Below, in pieces: positions 1-13,700 of a stretch of DNA of 64,000 bases. The notes under the pieces were generated by a model. That model was not told where the DNA came from and ran no database searches. It saw only the letters and a list, made by a program, of their open reading frames with translations. Every line of letters begins with the position of its first letter. The stretch's first letter is position 1. The translations under genes were made by a program, and so were the position numbers. Source of the DNA: Parus major (taxonomy: Eukaryota; Chordata; Aves; Passeriformes; Paridae). The stretch covers positions 23,758,664 through 23,822,663 of the forward strand of contig NC_031773.1 in NCBI RefSeq assembly GCF_001522545.3. The letters are read 5' to 3'.

Positions 1-1240
1 CTCAACTCAAAGCACAGTAAAATAGTGTAGATTTTGAGGAAAACAATTCCCAGACAAACATTTTCTATTTTTAAAGCTAATAAGGGGAATAAAAAACTCA
101 ACAAACTCTTTAGACAGACAAAGTTTAAAACAAACACTCTTTAAGAAGAGTTCATTAAGATTACAGCATTCCTCTAAATGTTTACTATTCCAAAAATACT
201 TTAGAGTTGTCTATGTACACATCTTAAAAGTATTCAGTGTACAAGCTAATAGTCTGCTAATGTTTAAATAGAAAATGGATCTACGTACAGCAATCTTCAA
301 GTTTGACTCTGTATGAAAAAAAAGTTAAAAGCTTATGAGAAAAGCCAGTCAGTGGAGAAGTACTAACTTGAAAAAAAACATAATACATAAATTATATGGA
401 TATAAAACAACCCAGACTCAAATTCAACCTGTAGGAGACTTATTATAAAAAGAGACAGCTTTAAAAATGCATATCCACTGTTTTTAACACAGAGAAGTAA
501 AAGATAATATTTTTTAAAAATACTATATTATATTTGTAATTCTACACAACTTCACAGTATTAAGTAAAATTTTTCAAACTTAAAACATGCCATTTTTATT
601 AATGGTCCATTTTAAAGCCACCAAATATTTTTATATCAATTACTAAAACAAGGTTTAACGCTGTCAAAAAGCATTACTGCTAAAAACAGTCATCTTCTCA
701 GTGTTTTCATCTGCAAAGCATTACAGTTTATAAAACAATTTTAACTTGGAATACGTAAGTCTCTGTACGAAGGCTTCCATATGTTAAAAATTTTATTTGT
801 GTGTTTGATTTTAAATTGCTTTGAAAAAACAGACAGTTGAGGTTTATGGAATGGAATCTTTCTTTTAGGAAATAAATGTCTCAAAAGTACAGGGCACCAG
901 CAGTAAAAACATTCTTACCGCAAATCAGAAACACATTGAGAAGTGTTTGTCGAATACACCTTCTGAAACCAGAATTTGTTTCTATTTGCCGGAAAATTGA
1001 AAAATCTGTTGTATCTTGGCATGCTTGTTTGGCCCCACCTCAGGCTGTTCATGCAGTAGTGGCATTATTGTGCAATGAGGCTTTCAGGACTTACAAAGAT
1101 TTAAAGTTTCTCTTCCATTTTATTTCTAAAATGCAGTGTGTTTTGCCAGTGATTTTCATAGAACCCAGTGACACTGTTGTTTTATGAAGTGCAAGGCAAA
1201 AACGTGTATTCCATGATATTTTATTTTTAATAAAATATGA
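1..1240. other. AT-rich, possibly 3' UTR-like sequence
   Basis: This stretch is very AT-rich, free of recognisable repeats, and full of short A and T runs like those of long vertebrate 3' UTRs. Canonical AATAAA hexamers lie near the right edge (about 870 and 1228 on the plus strand), and a TTTATT there gives a minus-strand hexamer. Read on the minus strand it is T-rich and contains a Pumilio-like TGTACATA near 210. An open frame of 103 codons at 876-1187 shows no family resemblance and is probably chance. I cannot name a gene or fix the orientation. Plain intergenic DNA is equally possible. Confidence 0.2.
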
Positions 1241-4200
1241 GGTATTTTTAAGAAACAAAGACAATTAATCAGTGTCTTAGCTTCTGCATGGCACTTAGCC
1301 AGGAGCCACCAAGCAGACACTTGAAGTTTAGAGATTGTTTTTGCAAGGCTAATTTAAGGTGAACTTAGATGGATTCAAGATTTATAAGCACTACAAAGTC
1401 TTGACTGGAGCAAAGTTCAACTAAGTAATCCTCAGCTTACTTTGCAGATGAAGTGCTGCAGCCGAAACTTCCCTGTGATTTAGTCTACACTCAATGAAAA
1501 TTTTCAAAACAGGCAGAAGGAGTGAGTTTCACTGTTTCACTTCAAAGGTCTCCTAATAACTGAGAGGATTAAACTCTTTTAACCAGTTAAGAAGGTTAGA
1601 TGATTTTGAGTGAGTAGCTTTACATTCATCAATAATTCTAAGTTGAAAGTTTAAAGATATCATGAGCATATATGTCCTTTAACTCTTTCAGGGTTGCAGA
1701 GCAACTATGCACCTGTTTTGGAACCACATTCAAACTGTCATGTATTTACATGAGAGCTGTTTTTAAGTTGCTCTACTGAAGTTATTGGTAAGAAGATTAA
1801 TTAAATTGCTTTCCTGAAACATTTATTAAAATTAAAAACCTTTGCATGACTTCTTTCCCTGCTAAATAAATATATAATGCCTGTTTAAAATCTTTCTAAT
1901 GTGAGCCGTGCAGGCTTTGATGTTAGTACCTTTTACCTCTAGCATGCTAACACCATATGTATATTTTATCAAATTAGAAATAAGTTTCAAATGCTCAGTT
2001 CCAGTGACAAAGGTACTGCTGAAGTAAAAAAGCTGAGGATTTTCAAACTGAAATGAAAAAGGTACATGCAGGAAATGGCTATAAATTTCTTCTTTTTACA
2101 GGGGAAGACAGGAAATTATACATGATAATAGTAAAAGAACTATCCTTTATCATATCAAGTGGTTCTTCTTAAGTTCTTTTTGCTCACGTTTACCATTATT
2201 AGTGCAGTCAGAGAGCCTGGTTAATAAAGAATTACTTCTGCATTATATGATTGTACCTCAAATCTTTTGCAAAGAAGTCAGGATAACATATGTGCTGAGA
2301 ATTCTGAAAGAATGGGCGACAATTTATTGTGAGTTTTATACAGCCTATTTTAACATTAGTCCACAGAACTACCCTAAAATAATTTTTTAAAAACTCTCAA
2401 AAGACAGAGAGGGAATGAAGTAGTGAAGAAAAGGCCATGTAGGATCTCATACACTGGATCCAAAAATCCCATTAATATTATTATTAACAATAAAAACAAC
2501 CATCACATATGTAATGCCTAGGAGTCATAATACTTTTTGAATAAAATATCAGAGACAATTGGGAAAAGTAATTACAATTTTGATTGATAGAAGGACCACC
2601 CATATCTTCTATCTACCCAGCAAGGTATAATAGAAATGGACTTAATTCCTCAAATGAAAAGTTGAAGGAGTGGGAAATGAGTCAAATCTCTTATTATGGG
2701 TTTTAGAAATGACTAAATATTTCCATAAACAGGAAACATTTTCTCTTGGAATGTCTTAGACACAACCACATCCTGCTTCAGGAACACCACTAGCTTTCTT
2801 TATAACCTTACACACATGAAATATAGAAAAATACATCTAGAAAAAACCATCTTTTAAAAAATCAGAATACTAAAAAATATCTGATGGAATATCTTCATCA
2901 GCTCTTCTTTCCTAACCATCAAAAAAGAATGGAAAAATGTTGATTTTTTTTTTGTTTGCTTTGTACATATAAGCTTTCAAAATGCTGACAATCTTATTGA
3001 TGTGTGTTAGTGAAAAACTAATAGGTATTTGACTCAGAACTATGATCACATGGCAATTCATATAAAACTTAGGAAGTTCATAATTTCAGTAGAAATCCCT
3101 CTTTGTCTTCTTTAAGCACTCAAAGATACCCTTTAGCTTCTATACAAATTACATATCAGGAAGCTGAATAGGAGTTTTCATGTTCCTAATCCAAATAAGT
3201 GGTTTTGCACTGTGACATGGCTCCAGAAACATGATCAGGGCTGCATATTTGTAAGAGTTTTGATAGCAATTGCATAAAACATGTTTCCAAGTATTTAAAA
3301 TACCTTTTTGCAATTAGACTTAGTGAAGTCATGCTCTGTTTTATTTGTTCCCTTGCTTGTTCTATGAATCTTGTATTTTTAACTACTCTGTGTTCCCACT
3401 TAAGCGTTCTATGGTGCCTTTGTGGATTTGCCCTTAATTTTTCATTGCTCTCAAGTTTTCCATAATTTACTGAAGCATTGTTGAAATAACTATGTTAAAG
3501 ATTGAGAGACACAGTAGGCTGCAGCCTGTTATGGGTAGACAGTAGCCCTGGCTGATTTCCATTGAACTGCTAGAATTCAGTGTGATTAGGGAGACTTGCC
3601 TGGTCTGATGCTTTGCAGAAGTGTCAGTTTATCATCTTGAAATGTACCTAGTATGCATTGAAGCTTAGAGTATGTTTGTTCCTTGTGTCTGCTTTTTGGG
3701 GAATACATATCCCCCTGGAGAAGTTGCTAATATTTTAAATATTTTGATAATTAGAGATGTCTTGTTCCAGAACCTTTAAAGAGAATTTGAGATTTCATTT
3801 TTCCTTAATGATGTGCATAAAAATAAACTGAACTGTTAGATGGGTAAATGGGATCTACAGGGGAAAAAACAAAAAAGAGAAAATTGGCTGGGTGAGCAAA
3901 TGTAAAAATGGTGACTTAATAAGCACACCGTAAAGCATCATAAGTGCCATTGGATGTGTTTGTTTAATTTCATTATTATTTTCCACATGACTACTTATGT
4001 GGTTTTCAGTTTAACTGGGAGAAGACCAGTACTTCATTGAGAAATCAGCTTCAAAGGCTGATTGTTAGTCAATGCTAGAATATCTCTTCTGTGTAAGAGG
4101 CACAACGTGATGTGGCTCCTCAAGGGTGCACTCCAATCACTCTTGGAGAGGCGAGATTTAGGCTGGGTGAACAGGAGTCCCTGTGAGCAGCACTCATGCA

Positions 4201-5060
4201 TTTTGCTCATCAGAAGAGTGGATAAAGAATTTTTCTTGTCCAAGATTTCGTAGGCATTCTAAAATGTTACTTTTTCTACAGTAGCTGGTTCAGCCTGCTT
4301 GGTAGGGCAGCTGCTTCGTTAACCAGTGCCTGGCCATGCCACACAACTGCTGGGGGATTTGTGTTATTAACACCGTCCTGCTCAGAGGTGAGCAAGGCAG
4401 CCAGTGGGAATTGGCAGTGCTGGGCACTTCTTGAGACATGCTCAGCACTTTCCAGTACTGAACCTTAAATAATGGTCTGGATTTAAAGCAGCATATTGAA
4501 TTTCACAGTCTTTTTCATAATCAGGTACGGGGAGAGGTCATGATATAGCCTCTAATGCCTGGCAAAGCTACATCTAGATGTATGAAAAACAAAAGATAAT
4601 TTAAGAAATGTACATTAAAAATTGATCTAACCACTGCAAAGGCACTGAAAAAGCTTCAATATGGATTCTTTTGCAAAAGTGGTTCCAGAAAACATAGAGG
4701 GCTAAGAATAGAATATATACAATAATTTAACTATGGTATGTTAATCTGGGATAAGGAAGTTATGTTTTTAGTGCAAGAGAAATAGACAATCTTAATTTTT
4801 GGGAAATTAATATTTTAATCCTTTCAAAAGGAATTTAGATAGTACTGTGGTATCTATTCAATGATAATGTCAATGCTCTAAGTAATGTTCTTTCCATTAG
4901 AAATATTTTTTTTTTCATATTTAGAATTAACATGTAGGAAAATAATCAATTACAGGCATGCAGCACACACATTTCTCTAGTATTAATGTTACATTTGAAT
5001 TTTTTTCTGACAAAACAGTAGAAGGATTTTTTTTTCAGGCTATTACAATTCTTTTTTCAG

Positions 5061-5080
5061 ACAATTTCTGACAATTTCTG
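5061..5080. repeat. Exact 10-bp tandem duplication
   Basis: The unit acaatttctg occurs twice back to back, and a diverged third start follows. It looks like a replication-slippage product. Confidence 0.8.
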
Positions 5081-6774
5081 AAAATCTGCAGTCCTTATTT
5101 AAGCAAAACTCTCAGTGAAGCCAATAAATATGTTGTAAAGAAAGATGTTACCAGTACTCTGAATATAACTATATAATTTTATCCCCTTAACTACCTCAGA
5201 AATTCTAGGGGATGGGTAGTGCTCTATTATACTGGTTTATTCCAGAGCAAATTGCCCTTGCATATGATAGTTGTTGACCGGGATCAAATACGGACTGAGG
5301 GATGGAAGAATTTGGCCCAGTGTAAGAAATGACAGTACAGTCCTGACCAGCCATGCATGTACTCATTTCAAGTTGCTGTCTGAACTGCTGGAGTATTTTG
5401 AGCTCTTAAGCTCTTTTCCAAATTTAATACCAGATATTAGTCCTACTGAAATGGATGGGGAATGAGAAAAAGTATCAACTTACCACTTTCAAAAATCTGA
5501 TCTCAAGTCCTTTTACGATGTTCACCAACTTTTTTCATGGTGAACCATAAAAAATAAGAGAAAATATTTACTAAGGGTTCTTTTACACACAAAATAGAAT
5601 TGTTGAGAACTATACAATATATTTGAAAACCTTAAAATGTTATAAATGTTTTTCTCTCCATCTTTTATCTCTTTCAACTGTCTCAAGCACTGTGGCTGCA
5701 TTACATCTGGTGAGACTGAAGGGTTTACTGATGCTTGGGAGAGATGAGTATTTCATACCTGTCCATCTCTGCAAATAATCCACAAAAATTTAAACCAGAA
5801 AGAAAACCAGCTGCTGCCATTCAGCAAGAAGTCTATTACGAATCCCTAGGTGGCATGGAAAGCATTTAGACTCATTTCATTCACATGTCAGGTAAAGACT
5901 TTCATTTAGAAGTGAGATGAATGCTGAATAATGGACCTTTTGAATAATGTAATTAAGAATTCATTAAAGCAGCCCTTAAAATAAAATCTCAAGAATTCAA
6001 TGCATGTATATTTTCCCCCTCTAATGTACTAGAGGATCACATGAATGAATGGAACATAATATAATACTGATGTTTACAAAATTTTCACATTTAAATTAGA
6101 TGAACTCTCAATATAATACCGTATGCAATTTTTAATGGCTTCTGAGTAGGAACAATTAGGATTCTTGAAAGAGATTGGTGTCGTTGTTAGGAGGAAAATT
6201 AACGTATCCAGACTGGTGCTAATCTCTCAAAGTCTGCCTTTTGCAATACATGTTTACTTGAAAAATATTGATGCCATGGAACTCTATGGAAACTCTCACA
6301 CAGATAGTTTTGTTGCCTTCAATATGCAAACAACTCTTTTGAGCAAGCAAGAATAAAAATTCTGATATGGATTTATGCACTACCTTTCTGATTTTCAGCA
6401 AAGCAGATCTCCTCTGTGAAATGTCCTCCAAGATGTTTTCTACATTCCACCCAATCATTAAGAAGATTTTGTCTTAATTGCACAGCAAACAGGAAGATGC
6501 AGCAGATGCTCACAAGCTGATATTCAAAAAGGCACTGAGTTATACACCCAGCATCCACCTAGGGTGGGATGTTACTGAGAAAATAAAGGTCCTCTGCATG
6601 TTCTGGGAGTGTATTTCCACTTTTTGACAGTGGGAAATCTGGGATGAGGATTGCAGAGGGCAGGACAACTCTTAACAAAATCAGACTCTCCCTTGCATCA
6701 CCCTCTGTCCATGCATAGGACAACATTCAACAGCAGGAACATCAGAATTTTGAAGGACAGCCTTGGATTTTTTC

Positions 6775-6789
6775 TTTTTTTTTTTTTTT
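6775..6789. repeat. Poly-T run
   Basis: An uninterrupted run of about 15 T, preceded by a shorter T run. It could be the poly(A) tail of a minus-strand retrocopy, but the adjoining sequence is not recognisable as one. Confidence 0.7.
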
Positions 6790-9500
6790 CATGCTCTATT
6801 TGAGTGTTAAAGTGAACTTGGACTATTAGAGAGCAAAAGCTTGGTCCAACTTGCACACATGGGTATGTGCAGAGGGACAGAGATGGTTTCATAGGCCTTG
6901 ACCTCTGGCATGCAAGGATAGGAGTGTCAAGAAAGAGATACATTTTTAAGGATCTAATGATGACAGAGGCCCTTGAATATGCATAAAATCAGGATGGAAG
7001 TTAAATGTCTGATTAAGACTCTAAGCAAACAAGACATTTATGTCACCATTGAAAGGCTTAGACTCCATTCCTAAGTTTTAAACAGCCAGGGTTAGTTAAG
7101 ATGAATTTCATTTAGATTTGTCTTCAAACAAGAGAAAAAAATAGTGATGAATGAATTGAAGAAGTTTTTATATTGACAGAACAGTAGTACCTCAGGATAA
7201 AATATAGAATGATAACTGCCTTTACTACATTTAAACTTATTAATGCAAACGTTCCTCCCAGTACTCAAGCCACTTTCTGGTTTTTCAAAGAAAACATAGT
7301 TTATAGAAAGTGGGACTAGACAGAACCAGAATTGTTGTTATGGATACTTTGCAAAACGTTAAAAGCCCTTAACAATTCAGAGAATATTCACCTGCATCTT
7401 TAAGAGTGAAGTACTGAGGCCTGACTAATGTTTTCACCTTTTCTTGGGCCCAATTTTGGAAATCTATCTCTGCTGTACCACAATAAGAATATAATCACAA
7501 TTCTACAGGATTCAGCTGATGGAGGAGGTGTCATCTTTACTCTTTTTTCTCATTAAAATAATAATGTATTCTGAAATGTGGAAGGCAATCCATCCTGTTA
7601 CCTGTACTTGTAGTGATGCTGAATGAAAAACCTGCCACTTCAGCAACCTCTGACTATATTGTCCATCAAGTTTCTGAGACTTGAGAAGTCCCCATATAGA
7701 CAATACTCAGATCACATAGGCAGCAGACATGGAAAAAGAGAATGGACCCAATCTCAATAGTCCACTGCCAGATGTTTATTTTTAAAGAATGAAACATGGC
7801 AAACAGAGATTTTATCACACTTGTTGCTGGAAGAGAGATTTGAAATACACAAATCTTTTCCTTGGCCTTCAGAAAAAGTAAAACCAACAGATAAAACCAA
7901 AACATAAAACCATCATGAGCTGGCATTATTACAGGCTGCTTTTACTCTATTATCAATATGTGGCTTCCTGAATATTTGCAAAAGACTTGCTCAGTTGTTT
8001 ACAAGGAAGATGGATTTCACTCTCACAGGATGCAGATCAATGGAAGGTCTAAGCTGATGTATTCATTTGTGAAATCTCCTGAACCTTACTTTCCTTCATA
8101 CCTTTTAGGTTTCTGGCATGTATTGGTTGACTGTGTTAAGCATTGACACTCAAAATTTAACATAACCAATTTAATCCAATTTGAAAGAGACTAGAAGTTC
8201 TTACAGAAGTGAAGATTACACCTCAGAAGATATGTGGAATTTTCCAGCAGTCACTTTTAAATAATTTCAACCTGGTATCTTTCAGTTATGAATCCATACT
8301 TAGTTTTTCTGCCTTCAGAACAAGTCAGTGAACTTCTTTGCCCCCACCGCTTTCTAGGCTCAGCTTGCTAGCACACTAAGGTCTTAGCAATGTTAAGATC
8401 ACTATGTTTCATAAAGCATCTTACAAAGTTGTTCTGAGAGCAGATTCTGCAGAAGCAGAAAGTGTTTCCATTGTGAAATCACTTTTGGTGGGCAGAAAAA
8501 TTGTGCACTGAGAAATGTAAGAGGAGGAGCAGAGGTGTCAGAAGGAAGGTAGACAGCTGTCAACAATATAACCATTTCCAAATTGCTCTTGTAAGCAAGA
8601 CAAAGCAGGTCATTTCTCTAAGTCATTCATCTCACAGAGAAGTCTCTGTCATTGCTTCATAAGAGGGTTATTACACTGCTACATGGGAACCTACAGAGCT
8701 TTCAGCTCAGACCACATGGGTCTAATGGATGATTCTGCCCTGAAGGGGAGAGTCCATCGTTTCATTAGGAACTTAGGAAAGAGGCTGTATTTGATGATAG
8801 TCCCCCAATGTCACTTGTAGTTAATCAATTGCCATATGTGCCAATCAGGCTAGGTAGAGCTACAGGCAACTCTTTTTATTTGTGTCTGAGAGACTGGGAA
8901 TAGTCTATGCAGCTGGGAAGCCAAGCAGACCAAAGGATTTTCCAGAAGCCAGCAGTCAAGAAGGCAATTTATTGAGGGAGAAACCCCAGAGCAAGAAATT
9001 AAAAAAAAATAAAATAAGGTAGTGATATGTTTTACATTACAGAATTTCTCTTGGTATGGGTATAAGCTTCTGAATATTTCAGCAATATGGCATCTCATCT
9101 CTCATCTGCATATCCATTGAGAAGTTTTCAGCAGAAATTACTCTTTGTTCTGCTGCATGGAATTAAGCTGACTTACAACGCACTGCTATACTTGGGACCT
9201 GAAAACTGAATACACTTTGCCATGATTTTAGAATGCTTCGGTCTTTACTTTTGTCAAACTAAACTTCAGGATTATCATATGAAACTTTTTCAAATGTCCA
9301 AATTAATTACACATGACAATCAATCTTTGACTCTACCCAATAGGATGAATCTGTTTTGTGTATTTGTAGGGGTAAAGGGTTACTTAGTAATGGAATTCTA
9401 TGATTTGTGACAATGAATTACACATCATCTTTTCTGGAAAACCACTAAAAATAAGATGTTGTGCTGTCTCCTCCAGAGGAATCTTCTTCTGCCTTCCTCT

Positions 9501-9569
9501 TGTGTGTATATATATATCTAAGTATGTAGCTATGCTTGCATACATATATATATATATATGCATATATAA
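9501..9569. repeat. TA-rich microsatellite
   Basis: Two TA dinucleotide runs (about 9506-9517 and 9543-9559) are separated by a degenerate segment with a TGTG lead-in. It is an imperfect TG/TA microsatellite, probably variable in length. Confidence 0.85.
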
Positions 9570-9869
9570 TTAAAGGAATAAATTCTTACCTGTTTACTCA
9601 TCTAGGGAATAAGAATGATGCAACACATTTGATATTGTCTTGATGTGATACAGCATAAGTAGGAGCTAAGTGCTCGTATCAAGAATGAGGCACTTCCAAT
9701 CCTTCACGTCAGTGGTCATATCAACCCACCATCAGTTGAAAAATTTAAGATAAGTGCTGCTTGCATTCTAAACTGATCTTGCTTTAGAAATAGAGATGAC
9801 AGTTCTGAATAAAATTGACAGGGCTCTACTTAGACACCAAGTTCTTCATACACTGAGGACCAAATATTT

Positions 9870-10730
9870 ATCTTTTATGTTTATGGTGATTTGAGCTTTG
9901 CTAGATGCCAACAGTTCACTAAATCCATTCTATCCTTACCCCCCTCAGCTGGACAGTGGAAAGATGAATTGAGGTATAAACAGAGAGAGATCCCTTAGTG
10001 ATCACCATCACAGGTAAAATCAAAAAGAAAGACCTGGGGAAGTTACTTGAAGTTTTAGTAATCAAAACCTGAGTAGGATAATGAGAAAAATCTTAAACAC
10101 CTTCTCCTGCCCTCCCTCCTTCCCAGGCCTAACTTTAGCACTGTTTCTCTACCTCCTTCTACCCAGGAGCACAGAGAGATGGGGAATGGGGATTAAAATA
10201 AGTTAATCTCGTTGTTTCTGCTACTCCTTCCTTCTCGGGAAGGGGAGTCCATCCTTTGTGCCCGTGTGGGGTCCCTTTTTTCCCATAAGGTGCAGTTCTT
10301 CAGTAAACACCTGCTCCAATGTGGGTCCCCTATGGCATCACAAGTCCTGACAGCAAACCTGCTCCAGTGTGTGTCTCTCTGCAGTGTGTCCTTCCAGGAG
10401 CCTGCTCTAGTATGGGCTTCCCATGGGCTGCAGGTGAATATCTGCTCCAGCACCTCTTCCCTCTTGCTCTTCACCATCCTTGGATTCTGCAGGGTTGTTC
10501 CACTCACATATTCTCAGCCCTCTCCTCTTTGGCCACAGATGTTTCTGTGCAGTAATTTTTTCCTCTAAAATACATTATCCCAGAGGTGTTAGCACTGCCA
10601 CTGCCTGGCTCAGTCTTGGCCAGCAGCGGGTCTGCCTCACAGCCTGCAGCGGGGCAAGCCTTTACAGCTTCTCACAAAAGCCACTCCTACAACCTGCCTT
10701 GCCACCAAAACCTTGCACAAAACAAATACA
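9870..10730 (-). mobile_element. LTR-like avian retroelement repeat, copy 1 (degraded)
   Basis: This is homologous to 56,555-57,549 along its length, in the same order and orientation. Shared landmarks are a gctagatg motif at the left, a pyrimidine block with ctcagctggac, a degenerate internal array of units resembling ctgctccagtgtgggttcc, a segment reading ggctcagtcttggccag, and a right end with cctgc...accaaaacc. I know this as a dispersed repeat of bird genomes with the look of an endogenous retroviral LTR, but cannot give its database name. The minus orientation is inferred from the TATA-like box (TATTTTA, plus positions 10566-10572) and the TG start at the right edge. The minus-strand frame at 10193-10507 shows recurring W-S-R and P-W-E triplets from the internal array. 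No gag, pol or env is present. It is more diverged and shorter than copy 2. Confidence 0.7.
10566..10572 (-). promoter_or_regulatory. TATA-like box of LTR-like copy 1
   Basis: On the minus strand this reads TATTTTA. It follows the segment corresponding to ggataatg and precedes the internal repeat array, where a U3 promoter would sit. The matching position in copy 2 is eroded to TTAAAAAAG. Activity is not expected. Confidence 0.3.
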
Positions 10731-13700
10731 AATACAAACTAATACTCTATAATACAGTTATGTTATGTAGTTTATTTAATAAAATCTAAAATTATGGTGG
10801 GAACAGTTCCCTGTGTTTCCGAAAATTATTTTAATTCCCCAGTTTGTTACAAAAGATTTTTACAATTCCAGTCTGTTATGAGATTGGAGGCTGTCTGACC
10901 TGGAAAAGTCACAGCTTGAAAACCTCTGAAAAGAGACAAAGGATTGAAAATATTAGTAAATTATATATTATGGAATTAGTTATTTCATTTATGTCATGTT
11001 CTAGAGAAAAAATCAGTGTATTGTTTGACTGGAAGTTAGATTTCTGGTTTTTCTCTATTTAAATATATGGTATGATGCACCAAAGCAAAGAAGCCTATAC
11101 CTATCTTTAAATTGTTTTTTTTCTGTGCAGAAAAAAGGCTCTTTCAACCTTTTAACAACTGTAAATCACTGAAAATTGTGACTCATCAAGTGCTAATCTC
11201 TATTTCATTTGCATAAGTAGTGATATTTTGAAATATTCAAACCAACATATCACTTCACTATGACTTCTCTTTAACTCATGTGAATAAGTCCCATCATGGG
11301 AACAAACTATTCCAATGTTAATTGTCTTTGTAAATGCTACCAGTTCATGGTGACATAGAATAATGAATCACAATATATTCCACAAGAGATTGTGGAACTT
11401 TTTCTGGATAATTAGAACTTCCCTAAAATCATCTCAGCTACATTTAAGGCCATTTTGCTCTCATTCAGACAATATAGTTCCAGTATAGAGAGTGTGGTCT
11501 ATTGTAATAAGACCCTTAAAGAAAAAAAATTAAAGAATACTTAAATATTTGCTGTTGTTCATATGATGATTTTTGCTTAAGAAACAAAATGGTTATCCTT
11601 AGACAAGGGGGCTGAAAACCCGAACAGTCTTATGAATCATTGTTTTCTCCTGATTTTTTCCTGTAACCTCATTTTCTACCTCTTCTTTATTTCTCAGTTG
11701 TTGAAAGGAAAATACAAAAGAACTGTTCATATAGATAACCAGTAGGACGTCAGAAAGGGCCTTTTTCAGTGAGAAATGATGTGTTGCCCTCTGGATAATC
11801 AATTGTCCCTGCAACACTTTAGGATTTTTCATGCACTGAGATGCAAACTGAGCAATTTCTTCTTTTTTTTTTTTCTCCTATATAGTTTGTTAATACTGGA
11901 AAAGCAATTGGACAGTGGGGCCTCCTCATTCTTGGCACTATTTCAAAAGCAACTTGAAATGCCCTGACAGCAGTTCTTCTCACAAAGTAACGTGAAGGTT
12001 GTGACACGGACCAACAAAAGGCTGACACACCGTCGTTATCTCACCCTGTTGTGCTTAGGTAATGGTGGAGCCTCAGATCTGTGTGTGATGTTAGCACTAT
12101 ATGTTCTTCAATAACAAGGTGCCAGAAGATGAATTGAATGTAGAACGTCGTCTTTAACTTTGAATTTCTAAGTTTAGACTAGATCTTTCTGTAATATTAA
12201 AGACTGACTCTACATTTATTATATGAACCCACTGATAATAAACAGATCAGTTCCTCAGAGATGGCCAGTAGTTTTTAGCATATTTTCAAAATGAGTATGT
12301 TCTGAAAAAATGCAGAAATAAAGTTTCTGAACTGTTCTTTCAAGTAGTTATTCCAATGTATTAAAAAATCCTGGCCATAAGCTGACATCCACAAATTTCC
12401 CACCTGTCCAGCAGTGTTCAAACCTGGGATTTGTTCTAAATATATTTCAGGTTTTAAAAAACCCAAACCCCAGTATAAATTGTTTCCCTTATAAATTTAA
12501 TGGGACAGTTTACCCAGATCTGAAATTCTGGGGACTGAATTTCATCAGAGTCATGGTAAAATAATAAAAATAATTAGATGGAGTACAGCACAAGCAATAC
12601 CCTTGTATTTTTGTAAAATTGGCTAATATCAATGACTGTGTAAGCCACTCTTGCCTATTAATGCTTAGCAGTTTCCAGTGTCTGTAAAAAAGAACTCACA
12701 TGATTGTCTATTAAGCCAAAAAAAAAAAAGAAATTGGCTTCTCAAAGATAACAAACTCAGTATTTTTACACTCTTCTGTTACTTTAAATTGAAGTATTAA
12801 CAGTGCTTCTCTTCTTTCATTCACTGCATTAGTGTGTTTTGGTTTTTGGTTTCTTTCCCTGAAATCTTTAACTGTTATTTTTTTTATGTAATTATATAAA
12901 TTTGGTCAAGAAATGCACTTTTGAAATATTTTAGCTGACCTGGCTGTTTTTGAGACTAACATCATATATAGATTTAAATTTTCTGGATCACATCATGATA
13001 GTTAAACATAGAACACCAGTGCATTGTTTTTCTAAAAGCAGAAGGGTGCCATTCATTTCACTGCCTGGTCTTAGGTGATTTAGTAGTCATTTGAGGTCCT
13101 GTGTCTGGGAAGAAAATGCTCAGATCTTTCAGAAGCACTTTCTTGGAACCTTTCTTTATTCTTGTGTTAACATTGCATTATGTGAATGAGGTATAAGCTT
13201 TAATTCCTGGAGTAGGTACTCATTGTTCAGAAAATTTGCGGGCAGAACAAGTAAAATTTGCTTTGTGAGCTCTCTGTGGGAGCCAAATGACAAGCTCTGT
13301 CTTCTCCACAAGAGGAAATATCCGGCATGGTATTATCCAGTTCCTGAGACAACATTTTTCACCCTTTTCTTTGATCTCTTTACCCCTTCCTCAGAAGTCT
13401 TGCCCAATCCATAGCAAGCATCTTTCATCTTTGACTCTTGATCCTAAAGCAATTGAGAATAAATGCTGTTAAAAAGCATATCACAGAGTATCCTGGAGAA
13501 TTCGGTCCTTTAAGACAGGGTCATTCTGGGGGAGATGAGGGAATTTTCCATTTCTCTGAGAATGAAGAAGTTAGGTTGGAATTTGACAAATATTGGCATC
13601 TGCATCTCCGCACATCTTCCTTTATAGTCAGTGGAAAAACTGGCACTTCTGGGGTGCAATTAATGTCAGCCTTAGGTAGAGGTCTCCAGTAGGTGAAATG

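Larger units (their letters stand above)
1241..9869. other. Unique AT-rich non-coding sequence
   Basis: I see no gene here. Open frames on both strands are at most about 86 codons, overlap one another and carry no recognisable domain. The stretch holds short homopolymer runs (a T15 near 6775-6789), an exact 10-bp tandem duplication at 5061-5080 and a TA-rich microsatellite at 9501-9569. No LINE, LTR or SINE remnant was recognised, but very old copies could be missed by eye. Confidence 0.6.

Noticed and set aside
876..1187. 103-codon plus-strand frame
   Set aside because: No recognisable domain, lies in UTR-like AT-rich sequence, and no splice or promoter context was seen.
8850..9000. Possible additional LTR fragment (tttattg segments)
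   Set aside because: An isolated poly(A)-like motif without a matching TATA box or family resemblance.
10193..10568. Overlapping frames of 104 (minus) and 118 (plus) codons
   Set aside because: Both fall inside LTR-like copy 1. They arise from its stop-poor internal array, not from a host gene.
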